A DNA stretch of 64,000 nt from Thermodesulfovibrionia bacterium (lineage in GTDB: Bacteria > Nitrospirota > Thermodesulfovibrionia > UBA6902), in assembly GCA_945786855.1 (NCBI GenBank), contig CALZGI010000026.1, forward strand, positions 1 through 64,000, read 5' to 3'. The position numbers and the translations under genes are program-made. Positions 48,618-56,347 of this stretch are shown piece by piece; positions within the stretch are counted from its first letter, which is position 1, and each line of letters begins with the position of its first letter. The notes under the pieces were generated by a model. That model saw nothing but the letters and a program-made list of their open reading frames with translations, was not told the origin of the DNA and did not search any database.

Positions 48618-48746
48618 AGTTGTAAGTTTAAAGTTAAGAGTTATAAGTTAAAAAAATTCCATCAACGTCTTATACTTTATAACTTTGAACTCACCACTTT
48701 CAACTGATTGATCTTTTTCGTCCTTACCTCTTAACTTTAAACTAAA
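48618..48746. repeat. inverted 7-nt arrays between the two tRNA-Ser genes
   Basis: AGTTGTA, AGTTTAA, AGTTAAG, AGTTATA, AGTTAAA (48618-48652). These are followed by AACTTTG, AACTCAC, CACTTTC, AACTGAT (48681-48708) and AACTTTA, AACTAAA (48733-48746). Confidence 0.85.
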
Positions 48747-48766
48747 ATTTGCTGAGCACGTTTTTC

Positions 48767-48854
<88 letters not shown>

Positions 48855-48875
48855 ATATAAAGCAGTCAGTCTTCG

Positions 48876-48904
48876 GTAGGGGCGGGGTTGAAACCCGCCC
48901 CTAC
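48876..48904. repeat. palindromic repeat, intergenic copy
   Basis: GTAGGGGCGGGGTT and AAACCCGCCCCTAC flank one base, with one mismatch. It lies between tRNA-Ser(CGA) and tadA. It is an intergenic member of the family found inside the B12 genes. Confidence 0.9.
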
Positions 48905-48935
48905 GTGCAACGTCATATTATACCTATAATTTCTC

Positions 48936-49385
48936 TTACCTGCGCATATTGAAAAATTTCTTTAAAATATCTGCACATTCATGCTCCAATACTCCGGACA
49001 AAACTCTGACCCGGTGATTGAGACCGGGGTCGTGGAGCAGCTGATACCGGCTGTTGACAGCACCGAACCTGTCATCTGTGCAGCCAAAGACAAGTTTCCC
49101 CAGTCTTGCATTAATCATAGCTCCCGCGCACATTATACAGGGCTCTTTCGTCACATACAGGACAGCATCTGTCAGGCGCCAATCATGGGCCATTTCTGCT
49201 CCTTTTCTCATAACAATCAGTTCTGCATGGGCCGTCGGATCATTTGTTGACTCTTTCCTGTTATGAGCAGACGCTATAATCCGGTCTTCCAGAACCAGAA
49301 TTGCGCCCACAGGAGTCTCTCCTTTTTGAAAGGCCTTCTTAGCCTCAGCAAGTGCAAGACCCATCAGATAATCATCATTAATCAT
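48936..49385 (-). CDS. tadA: tRNA adenosine(34) deaminase TadA
   Basis: A 149-residue enzyme that converts A34 to inosine in tRNA. YLMGLALAEAKKAFQKGETPVGAILV, the zinc and catalytic motif DPTAHAELIVMRKGAEM (HAE) and the second zinc motif VTKEPCIMCAGAMINARL (PCxxC) are present. FGAVNSRYQLL and VRVLSGVLEHECADILKKFF follow. The start at 49385 overlaps the stop of the Cys-rich small gene upstream. The longer frame to 49550 lacks family support. Confidence 0.92.
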   Translation of the reverse strand: MINDDYLMGLALAEAKKAFQKGETPVGAILVLEDRIIASAHNRKESTNDPTAHAELIVMRKGAEMAHDWRLTDAVLYVTKEPCIMCAGAMINARLGKLVFGCTDDRFGAVNSRYQLLHDPGLNHRVRVLSGVLEHECADILKKFFNMRR

Positions 49386-49527
49386 TTGAGCCAGGAGGCT
49401 TGGGGAAGCAGACAGGGCAGTACAATTCTCCGTAGTCAAGACTGCAAATATGGCCGCATTCAGCGCAACATTCGCATTTGTCGAAAGGTTTTTCGCAGAT
49501 ATGACAGGTTTTCTCGCTGTTTTCCAT
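49378..49527 (-). CDS. small Cys-rich (zinc-ribbon-like) protein
   Basis: A 49-residue product (MENSEKTCHICEKPFDKCEC...). Nine Cys are arranged as CxxC, CxC, CxxC, C and CxxC (CHIC, CEC, CAEC, CSLDYGELYC, CPVC). This predicts one or two zinc or iron sites. The stop overlaps the tadA start by 8 nt, suggesting coupled translation. No strong ribosome-binding site is seen. An ATG at 49563 would add 12 residues. Function unknown. Confidence 0.55.
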   Translation of the reverse strand: MENSEKTCHICEKPFDKCECCAECGHICSLDYGELYCPVCFPKPPGSND

Positions 49528-49654
49528 AATAATACGATGACTTTGAGCATAACCCAGCAGCATAATTCAAATCAAGTGGCACGTGTTCGTTCATCACTTC
49601 TGCTTGCTGCCCAACTTGCATTGTCTATAAATAATCCTGTATCCTCTTCCTGTT

Positions 49655-50872
49655 ATGCAGATGGCCGGCCCGGAAGAACAACTCAGAGTCATAAAAAGGG
49701 GAATTGTTGAGATATTAATTGAGGAAGAGCTTCTCAAAAAGCTCGAACGATCCAGCCAAAGCAATACACCTCTGAAGATAAAAGCAGGGTTCGATCCTAC
49801 CGCTCCGGACATTCATGTGGGGCACACAGTCCTCCTCGAAAAGATGCGGCAGTTTCAGGACCTGGGGCATGAAGCCATTTTCCTGATAGGCGACTTTACG
49901 GGAATGATCGGCGATCCAACGGGCAGGTCTGAGATAAGGAAACCCCTGACCCGGGAAGAGGTTCTGATGAATGCTGAGACCTATACAAAACAGGCCTTCA
50001 AGATCCTCTCCCCTGAAAAGACGACCGTTGTCTTCAACAGCGAATGGATGAATAAAATGACCGCTACTGACATGATCCGTCTCTCGGCAAAACATACAGT
50101 TGCGCGCATGCTCGAGCGGGATGATTTTAAAAAGAGATATGCCAATAATCAGGCGATTGGAATTCATGAATTCATGTATCCGCTTATTCAGGGGTACGAC
50201 TCAGTGGTGCTGAAGGCAGATGTGGAACTGGGCGGCACTGACCAGAGGTTTAACATGCTTGTCGGCAGGGAACTGCAGAAGGAGCACGGCGATGAACAGC
50301 AAGTCGTCATCATGATGCCTCTGCTTGAAGGCCTGGACGGCATCAACAAAATGAGTAAAAGTCTCAGCAACTACATCGGCATCACCGAACCGCCGAAAGA
50401 GATATTCGGCAAAATTATGTCTGTTAGTGACGAACTGATGCTCAGGTACTATGAGCTTCTCAGCCACATCTCAATTGACGAGCTGGATGGTTTAAAAAAA
50501 GGGCTAAAAGACGGCACCGATCATCCTATGGAAGCCAAAAAGTCGCTTGCCCGTGAGATTGTAGAAAGATATTATGGCAGGGACTCAGCACACAAAGCAC
50601 AGGAAGAATTCGAAAATATCTTCAAGAAAAAAGGCATCCCTGACGATGTCCCTATCTTCAGACCTGAAAAAGACAAAGACCTGTGGCTCCCGGGCATTAT
50701 GAAAGAATCAGGTATTGCCAAAAGCACCGGAGAGGCAATGCGGCTCATCAAGCAGGGCGGAGTCTCCGTAGATGGCGAAAAGTGGACTGATCCGGAGAGA
50801 AAGCTTTCTCCCGGCAAATATCTTCTCAAAGTGGGCAAGCGGAAGTTTTTAAAGATTGTGCAGAAAAAGTAG
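49655..50872 (+). CDS. tyrS: tyrosyl-tRNA synthetase TyrS
   Basis: A 405-residue class I synthetase. [30 protein letters not shown] carries the HIGH-like motif, [20 protein letters not shown] follows, and the KMSKS motif appears as [13 protein letters not shown]. An S4 RNA-binding domain lies at the end ([26 protein letters not shown]). The TyrS-bacterial subgroup fits the length. The stop codon TAG is part of the GTAGGGGC element that forms its terminator. Confidence 0.96.
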   Translation: MQMAGPEEQLRVIKRGIVEILIEEELLKKLERSSQSNTPLKIKAGFDPTAPDIHVGHTVLLEKMRQFQDLGHEAIFLIGDFTGMIGDPTGRSEIRKPLTREEVLMNAETYTKQAFKILSPEKTTVVFNSEWMNKMTATDMIRLSAKHTVARMLERDDFKKRYANNQAIGIHEFMYPLIQGYDSVVLKADVELGGTDQRFNMLVGRELQKEHGDEQQVVIMMPLLEGLDGINKMSKSLSNYIGITEPPKEIFGKIMSVSDELMLRYYELLSHISIDELDGLKKGLKDGTDHPMEAKKSLAREIVERYYGRDSAHKAQEEFENIFKKKGIPDDVPIFRPEKDKDLWLPGIMKESGIAKSTGEAMRLIKQGGVSVDGEKWTDPERKLSPGKYLLKVGKRKFLKIVQKK

Positions 50873-50896
50873 GGGCTTATTGCAATAAGCCCTTTT
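50871..50896. terminator. palindromic terminator at the end of tyrS
   Basis: A perfect palindrome GGGCTTATTG/CAATAAGCCC (50873-50892) is preceded by GTAG (containing the tyrS stop) and followed by TTTT. It serves the plus strand and may have arisen from the GTAGGGGC repeat family. Confidence 0.8.
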
Positions 50897-50925
50897 CAGA
50901 TGACATCAAAGACATATACCAGTTC

Positions 50926-52335
50926 CTATCCCCTCCCAAAATCATCATCATATCGAACAATATCATCTTCTTCAAGATAAGGCCCAATCTGCACTTCAAT
51001 GATATGGAGCGGCACCTTGCCGGGATTTTCCAGTCTGTGCCGGGTCGTTTTCGGGACATAGGTCGATTGATTTTCCTCAAGAAAAATCACCTGGTCCCCA
51101 TTCGTGATTTTCGCCGTGCCCTGCACTACAATCCAGTGTTCACTTCTGTGGTGATGCATCTGCATGGACAACTTGGTTCCGGGGTATACGACAATCCGTT
51201 TTATTTTGGTATTACTGTTCTCTTCAAGAATAGTGTATGTTCCCCAGGGACGAAACACAGTAGTATGGGCCTGATACTCCTTACGGCCCTGTTTTTTCAA
51301 ATCACTGACTATTGCTTTAACATTCTTGCTTGTATTTAAATCGGACACAAAGACCGTATCATGAGTTTCCACAACAACGATGTCTTCCAGGTCATTCGCC
51401 ACAATAAGCCTGTTATCTCCCCTTATAAAACAGTTTTTTGTCTCTTTGAGTATTACGTCTCCCTCAACTACATTGTTGTCATCCCCTTTCGGCAAAAAGT
51501 CATAGAGTGATTTCCAGGAACCAATGTCACTCCATCCAAAATCAGAGGGAAGCACAACTCCTTTCTTCGTTTTTTCCATTATGGCGTAATCGATTGAAAT
51601 GTCAGGCAATGTGCTGTACGACTCCATGCTCACTGCATCCTTTGCAACCATCTGCTTTAATTTTTTGAGGATTCCAGGCTGATAGATTTTGAATTCGTTT
51701 ATTAAAACAGATGCCTTCAAAGCGAACATACCGCTGTTCCAGAAAAAGTTCCCTGCTTTCACATATTTCTGCGCCGTCTCCTCATCAGGCTTTTCCACAA
51801 ATCTTTTGATCTTCAGGGCGCCGTCCTTTGCCCTTTTGGCTCCCTCGATGTACCCGTACCCTGTTTCGGGTGCAGTAGGCTTGATACCGAAGGTTACAAT
51901 ATAGTTCTTTGAGGCGAGCGAAATGGCTTCTTTCAGTTTTTCCCGGAATCTTTCTGAATCTTTAATGACATGGTCAGAAGGGAATATGAGAAGGATAGCG
52001 TCTTTCTCTTTCTGGAGGATGGTTAATGCAGAAAGCAGTATGGCAGGGGCAGTGTTACGGCCGCAGGGCTCTGAAATTATCTTTCCTTCCGAAGTGACGT
52101 CTATTTCTTCAAGGTGCCGCGCAATTTCAAAGTAATGTTCTTCTCCACAGACAATTCTCACTTTATCCGCATCAAGATCGGGCACTAATCTTTTAATGGT
52201 GCTCTGGACCAATGAATCAACACCAACAAGATTAACCAGTTGTTTAGGATACAGCTCCCTTGAAATCGGCCAAAGCCTTGACCCTGTACCTCCCGCCAGC
52301 AAGACCGGGTAAACTTTCAACTCCTTATTGGGCAT
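50926..52335 (-). CDS. manC: mannose-1-phosphate guanylyltransferase / mannose-6-phosphate isomerase
   Basis: A 469-residue bifunctional enzyme for GDP-mannose synthesis, feeding surface polysaccharides. The N-terminal nucleotidyltransferase has YPVLLAGGTGSRLWPISRELYPKQLVNL, IVCGEEHYF, EPCGRNTAPAILLSAL, IFPSDHVI and FVEKPDEETA. The C-terminal cupin-type isomerase part has TVFRPWGTYTILEEN, YPGTKLSMQMHHHRSEHWIVVQGTAKI and TRHRLENPGKVPLHIIEVQIGPYLEEDDIVR. GAGGAG precedes the ATG. It stands alone. Confidence 0.94.
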   Translation of the reverse strand: MPNKELKVYPVLLAGGTGSRLWPISRELYPKQLVNLVGVDSLVQSTIKRLVPDLDADKVRIVCGEEHYFEIARHLEEIDVTSEGKIISEPCGRNTAPAILLSALTILQKEKDAILLIFPSDHVIKDSERFREKLKEAISLASKNYIVTFGIKPTAPETGYGYIEGAKRAKDGALKIKRFVEKPDEETAQKYVKAGNFFWNSGMFALKASVLINEFKIYQPGILKKLKQMVAKDAVSMESYSTLPDISIDYAIMEKTKKGVVLPSDFGWSDIGSWKSLYDFLPKGDDNNVVEGDVILKETKNCFIRGDNRLIVANDLEDIVVVETHDTVFVSDLNTSKNVKAIVSDLKKQGRKEYQAHTTVFRPWGTYTILEENSNTKIKRIVVYPGTKLSMQMHHHRSEHWIVVQGTAKITNGDQVIFLEENQSTYVPKTTRHRLENPGKVPLHIIEVQIGPYLEEDDIVRYDDDFGRG

Positions 52336-52570
52336 GTCATAGCTCCTCTTCCATAGATAAATTCTCTTCAGGATGATGTTTACATTTGCACATCAGGGAT
52401 TGCAAAAGTGCGCCAAAAGTTCAGACCTTTTCAGCGAACAGCCCCTCATTCAATTATAGTAAGATGAAACAGGGAAGGTCAATCAATATACACATGAAAC
52501 GGTGTTAACAGAAGGGAAAATCATTCAGTCCATGGAGTTGATATAACAGGCAACTATGACATACTATCTG

Positions 52571-52864
52571 CTATACCTCGAAATCCTTCCAGCACTCGGC
52601 ATTTTCAATATTCATATCAAGTATTTTTGATAATTCATGATCAGCAGACATGCCGTCTTTCCCCAGACTTTCGAGTAAATTCCGCGCAATTTCAATCATA
52701 CACATTTTGTCCTTTTTCATCAGCTGAAACCGGAACAATCGGGAAGTAAAGAAATAATATACGCGAAATATAATGACTGTGTTGTCTATCTCTTTTATCT
52801 TTTCCTGAATAATATTGAATGACGGCACATCTTTTTCTGCAACTACCGGGTCGTCATCATCCAT
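52571..52864 (-). CDS. small hypothetical protein, 97 aa
   Basis: Not recognised. The product is acidic at the N-terminus (MDDDDPVVAEKDVPSF). It has a middle segment rich in aromatics (VIIFRVYYFFTSRLFRFQLM) and a helical C-terminus (IEIARNLLESLGKDGMSADHELSKILDM). A good AAGGAG site lies 9 nt before the ATG, which supports it as a real gene. The opening resembles the linker ends of CheY-like or PilZ proteins, but this is not sufficient for a call. No operon partner is seen. Confidence 0.5.
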   Translation of the reverse strand: MDDDDPVVAEKDVPSFNIIQEKIKEIDNTVIIFRVYYFFTSRLFRFQLMKKDKMCMIEIARNLLESLGKDGMSADHELSKILDMNIENAECWKDFEV

Positions 52865-52966
52865 TTAATTTGCTCCTTTTTAACACGAGCTAGCGTGAAA
52901 TATATTTAAGGTTTATTGTAATTGTACAGCTATTGCCCCTTTTTGTCACTAAAAAAGTGCTCCTGC

Positions 52967-52985
52967 CCTTTCTTGACAAGAAAGG
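52967..52985. repeat. short perfect hairpin overlapping the -35 box
   Basis: CCTTTCTT-GAC-AAGAAAGG encloses the TTGACA of the promoter upstream of the NUDIX gene. It could be an operator. Confidence 0.45.
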
Positions 52986-53001
52986 TTCTATTGTAAATAA
53001 T
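52973..53001 (+). promoter_or_regulatory. sigma70-like promoter for NUDIX-pyrF-trpE
   Basis: Perfect TTGACA (52973-52978), 17-nt spacer, AATAAT (52996-53001; five of six bases of TATAAT). It lies 90 bp upstream of the NUDIX start. Confidence 0.65.
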
Positions 53002-53090
53002 CAAGGTGTTATGTTACCCTTTGAGTGCCTGAATCTGGTTCTGCAACACAAGGAAGACTCAATGGAATAAATTGATACCTGTCGGAGTCA

Positions 53091-53756
53091 ATGCATGTCT
53101 TTCAAACACGAAAATGGAGATATCAACCCGTGTCAGAAAAGGTGTTAACAATCCGGAACAAGTTATTAGCCGAGCATATTCAAAACGGCTCCGGTTGCCT
53201 GATTACAGATCAAAAGACACAAATCCTCGATATAATCCTTAAAAATCAAATATTTATTCCGAGAGACGATGCTGAATACGACTTTGATCATAAACAGGTT
53301 ATTCCCTACGTGGTCATTCGGAATGGAAATAACTACCTCCTTTTAAAAAGAACCACCGGTCAAACAGAAAAAAGACTCCATAACAAGTTTTCACTCGGAA
53401 TTGGCGGCCATGTCAATCCTGGTCCGTCAACAGGAAACGACAACGTCATCATGAAGGGTTTATATAAAGAATTGAACGAGGAAGTGTGGACATGCGACCA
53501 TGCCGGTCTGAATTTTATAGGAATAATCAATGATGAAAGCAACAGTGTAAGCAAGGTACACCTGGGACTGCTGTATGAGCTGGAAGTTCTCTCATCAGAA
53601 TACCGGGTTTTAGAAACTGAGAAAATGACAGCCCAATGGGTATCCGGGGATGGACTTGAAAAATACTACAGTGGTCTGGAAACGTGGTCCCAGATAGTAT
53701 ACGATCAATATATGAAGACAGGGGCCGATGGGCCGAGGGGTCAAGGGGTCAAGTGA
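53091..53756 (+). CDS. NUDIX-family protein
   Basis: 221 residues with a NUDIX-like core. VIPYVVIRNGNNYLLLKRTTGQTEKRLHNKFSLGIGGHVN is followed by a NUDIX-box-like GLYKELNEEVW and LNFIGIINDE...VSKVHLGLLYELEV. The family hydrolyses nucleoside diphosphates linked to another group. The substrate is unknown. The last residues GADGPRGQGVK are encoded by an octamer array (53721-53752), so the native C-terminus was probably shorter. An inverted copy of the array lies between this gene and pyrF. Confidence 0.8.
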   Translation: MHVFQTRKWRYQPVSEKVLTIRNKLLAEHIQNGSGCLITDQKTQILDIILKNQIFIPRDDAEYDFDHKQVIPYVVIRNGNNYLLLKRTTGQTEKRLHNKFSLGIGGHVNPGPSTGNDNVIMKGLYKELNEEVWTCDHAGLNFIGIINDESNSVSKVHLGLLYELEVLSSEYRVLETEKMTAQWVSGDGLEKYYSGLETWSQIVYDQYMKTGADGPRGQGVK

Positions 53757-53848
53757 AAATCATGCATTTATCTGTAATTCGTTACAATTCACGCAATTCC
53801 CATATAACATTGAATGAATTCCCCTGGACCCCTCGACCCCTCGGCCCC
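53721..53848. repeat. inverted pair of 8-nt arrays between NUDIX gene and pyrF
   Basis: GGGGCCGA, TGGGCCGA, GGGGTCAA, GGGGTCAA (53721-53752) are followed after about 69 bp by CCCTGGAC, CCCTCGAC, CCCTCGGC, CCC (53822-53848), the reverse-complement theme. The unit forms a mobile-element-like inverted structure. Confidence 0.85.
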
Positions 53849-53860
53849 ATTCTTTGAGTT

Positions 53861-54580
53861 ATGGAACCCAGAGAGCGAATAATACTTGCCCTTGATGTGT
53901 CTTCATACAATGAGGCCATAGAAATGGTGCGGCAATTCAGAGAGCACATTGATATTTTCAAGATAGGTTCCGAACTCTTTACATCCGCCGGCCCCAGAAT
54001 AATAAAAGAAATCCACTTAATGGGCAAAAAAATATTTCTTGATCTGAAATTTCACGACATACCCAATACGGTCTCCAAAACTGCAATTGCCGTTGCAAAG
54101 CTCAACGTATTCATGTTTAATGTACATACGCTCGGCGGATATGAAATGATGAAAAAAACAGCGGAAAGCCTGAACACATTCTGCCTCGAACAGAATATAG
54201 AAAGGCCGCGAATGATCGGGGTTACTATTTTAACAAGCATCGACAAGGATGCCCTCAGGGATGAACTGAGCATTCAGGTGAGGATGCATACCCAGGTGAA
54301 ACACCTTGCCGGACTGGCACAGCGGGCCGGGCTGGATGGGGTCGTTGCTTCACCCGAAGACGCTGAAGTCATCCGATCACGGTTCGGCAGGAATTTCATG
54401 ATAGTCACCCCGGGAATCAGGCCTTCCTGGGCCGCCATGGACGATCAGAAGAGGGCCTTAACTCCAAGGAAAGCTGTCCAGATGGGAGCAGATTATCTGG
54501 TCATTGGCAGGGCGATTATGTCTCAACGTGATCCTGTAGGGGCGCTGAAGCGAATTATAGAAGAAATAGCTGACCTTTAA
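53861..54580 (+). CDS. pyrF: orotidine 5'-phosphate decarboxylase PyrF
   Basis: A 239-residue enzyme for the last UMP-synthesis step. Motifs ILALDVSSYNEAIEMV, FKIGSELFTSAGPRII, the catalytic IFLDLKFHDIPNTV, VHTLGGYEMM, VASPEDAEVIR and VTPGIRP are seen. The ADYLVIGRAIMSQRDPVGAL end is also present. The stop shares a base with the trpE ATG. Confidence 0.96.
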   Translation: MEPRERIILALDVSSYNEAIEMVRQFREHIDIFKIGSELFTSAGPRIIKEIHLMGKKIFLDLKFHDIPNTVSKTAIAVAKLNVFMFNVHTLGGYEMMKKTAESLNTFCLEQNIERPRMIGVTILTSIDKDALRDELSIQVRMHTQVKHLAGLAQRAGLDGVVASPEDAEVIRSRFGRNFMIVTPGIRPSWAAMDDQKRALTPRKAVQMGADYLVIGRAIMSQRDPVGALKRIIEEIADL

Positions 54581-56067
54581 TGCTTACCATTCTTCCTGCT
54601 AAAAACGAATTCACAGAGAGCGCAAAATCTAACAGGATAGAGCCAGTTTATACGGAACTGCCCCTTTTCCCGCCACAACAAATATACGAAAGCCTGCAAG
54701 CCCCTTACAGTGTTCTCCTGGAGAGCATAAAGGGCCCCGAGAAGATTGCCCGGTACTCTTTTCTTTGTACAGGACCTTTTATGATATTTAAGGTAAAAAA
54801 TGGGACCGTTGAAGTCAGCGGGCTTGACCGGAGTGAAATATCATTATCTTCCCCCCTGAAAATACTAAAGGAGTTTATGAATCTCTATACAGTTGAGAGA
54901 AACCACGCCCTCCCTCCCTTCATCGGTGGTGCCGTCGGTTTGCTGAGCTATGATTTTGTCCATTATTTTGAAAAGCTGCCAAAAACCGCAGTTGATGACC
55001 TGGGTATCCCTGACGCTCACTTTATGATATTTGACACAATAATAGCCTTTGATCATACGCTGAAGAAAACATTTATCGTCTCATGCCCTGCTGCTGAAAA
55101 AGTGATCGCCGACCCAAAGAGAGCACATGAAGACTGGGGCTTTTATTATGACAATGCATGTGAAAAGATAAAAGCGCTTCATGACAGACTCACTGCGCGG
55201 AAAGAAGCAGGCCCTCAATCGGACAGGCACCTGGAAGCACCTTTTGTTATCCGGCACGAAATGGAAAAAGAAAACTATATGAATATCGTGACCAGGACAA
55301 AAGAGTACATAAAGGCCGGAGATATATTTCAGGCAAACCTGTCACAGAGACTATCTTCGAAAATAGGAGGCGCAAAACCGTGGCACGCATATAAAGTCCT
55401 GAGCGGCATAAATCCTTCGCCTTTTGCAGCATATCTCGACATGGGCGATTACTCTATTGCGAGTTCATCTCCGGAGAGGCTTGTGCGGGTTTCCGGGAAT
55501 ATAGTCGAAACAAGACCTATCGCAGGAACACGGCCAAGGGGAGACAATGAGGAAGATGACAGACTCATGAGAACGGACCTCCTGCTGAATGAAAAAGAGC
55601 GGGCAGAACATCTTATGCTTATTGATCTTGAACGGAATGACCTTGGAAAGATCTCCGACTACAGCACCGTCGAAGTTGATGAACTCATGATTACAGAGGA
55701 CTATTCCCATGTCATCCACATTGTTTCCAATGTCAAAGGTATGTTAGCACAAGGGAAGGATTGCTTCGATGCAATCAGAGCCACTTTCCCCGGAGGAACA
55801 ATTACCGGGGTTCCAAAGGTCAGGTGTATGGAAATAATTGATGAGCTTGAACCGGTTGTGAGGGGCCCTTATACCGGTTCAATCGGATACATAAGCTTTA
55901 CCGGCGATATGGATTTAAATATTATTATCAGGACATTTCTCATCAAGGATAATGTCGCATATGTTCAGGCCGGCGCCGGGATCGTGGCAGATTCGGACCC
56001 TGAAAAAGAATATTATGAAACATTAAAAAAAGCGGAAGCGCTGATAAAAACCCTGGAAGTCCTGTAA
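54580..56067 (+). CDS. trpE: anthranilate synthase component I TrpE
   Basis: A 495-residue chorismate-using enzyme; the glutamine amidotransferase partner is not in the window. The N-terminal regulatory part is present (SVLLESIKGPEKIARYSFLCTGP). The chorismate-binding domain has EYIKAGDIFQANLSQRLSSK, ASSSPERLVRVSGNIVETRPIAGTRPRG, LIDLERNDLGKISDYSTVEV, FPGGTITGVPKVRCMEIIDELEPVVRGPYTGSIGY and QAGAGIVADSDPEKEYYET. A PabB role cannot be fully excluded, but the LESIKGPE-type start favours TrpE. Confidence 0.9.
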   Translation: MLTILPAKNEFTESAKSNRIEPVYTELPLFPPQQIYESLQAPYSVLLESIKGPEKIARYSFLCTGPFMIFKVKNGTVEVSGLDRSEISLSSPLKILKEFMNLYTVERNHALPPFIGGAVGLLSYDFVHYFEKLPKTAVDDLGIPDAHFMIFDTIIAFDHTLKKTFIVSCPAAEKVIADPKRAHEDWGFYYDNACEKIKALHDRLTARKEAGPQSDRHLEAPFVIRHEMEKENYMNIVTRTKEYIKAGDIFQANLSQRLSSKIGGAKPWHAYKVLSGINPSPFAAYLDMGDYSIASSSPERLVRVSGNIVETRPIAGTRPRGDNEEDDRLMRTDLLLNEKERAEHLMLIDLERNDLGKISDYSTVEVDELMITEDYSHVIHIVSNVKGMLAQGKDCFDAIRATFPGGTITGVPKVRCMEIIDELEPVVRGPYTGSIGYISFTGDMDLNIIIRTFLIKDNVAYVQAGAGIVADSDPEKEYYETLKKAEALIKTLEVL

Positions 56068-56088
56068 TCTTTCAGGCAGTTCTTTTTC

Positions 56089-56120
56089 CACTTCCGCGCT
56101 TCTGCACATTTTCACTTCTG
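56089..56120. repeat. 8-nt array (CACTTCTG) after trpE
   Basis: Units CACTTCCG, CGCTTCTG, CACATTTT, CACTTCTG: same theme as in cbiL and cbiD, here in the spacer. Confidence 0.7.
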
Positions 56121-56157
56121 TCCGGCACACTCAGAGTCTGTCCGTAATATTTTTTTT

Positions 56158-56236
56158 GTCATGCCCGAGGTTCCTAATCGGGTATCCAAAATTATTTAAA
56201 AAGCTGGATTCCGGCTTAAAAAATGCGGGAATGACA
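56158..56236. repeat. GTCAT-GCCCG ... CGGG-AATGAC interspersed repeat
   Basis: An inverted pair of about 79 bp: GTCATGCCCG near the left end, GCTGGATTCCGGC inside, GCGGGAATGAC at the right end. It belongs to the widespread class of short intergenic repeats with GTCATTCCCG-type ends. It lies between trpE and the dynamin-like gene. Confidence 0.7.
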
Positions 56237-56347
56237 GATAAACAAACCTGCCCCAGTGGAACAATTTCCGTCAGGTTATTGATTCCAGAGAGAAAAAGAG
56301 TATAATAGAAGTCGCTCAAGGAGACACCGGACACCCGGAGATATATT

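Noticed and set aside
49386-49550. Extended tadA reading frame to 49550
   Set aside because: The extra 55 residues lack family similarity and are the out-of-frame shadow of the Cys-rich small gene.
54534-54546. GTAGGGGC in the pyrF C-terminus as another palindromic element
   Set aside because: There is no reverse-complement partner downstream, and DPVGAL is the normal PyrF sequence there.
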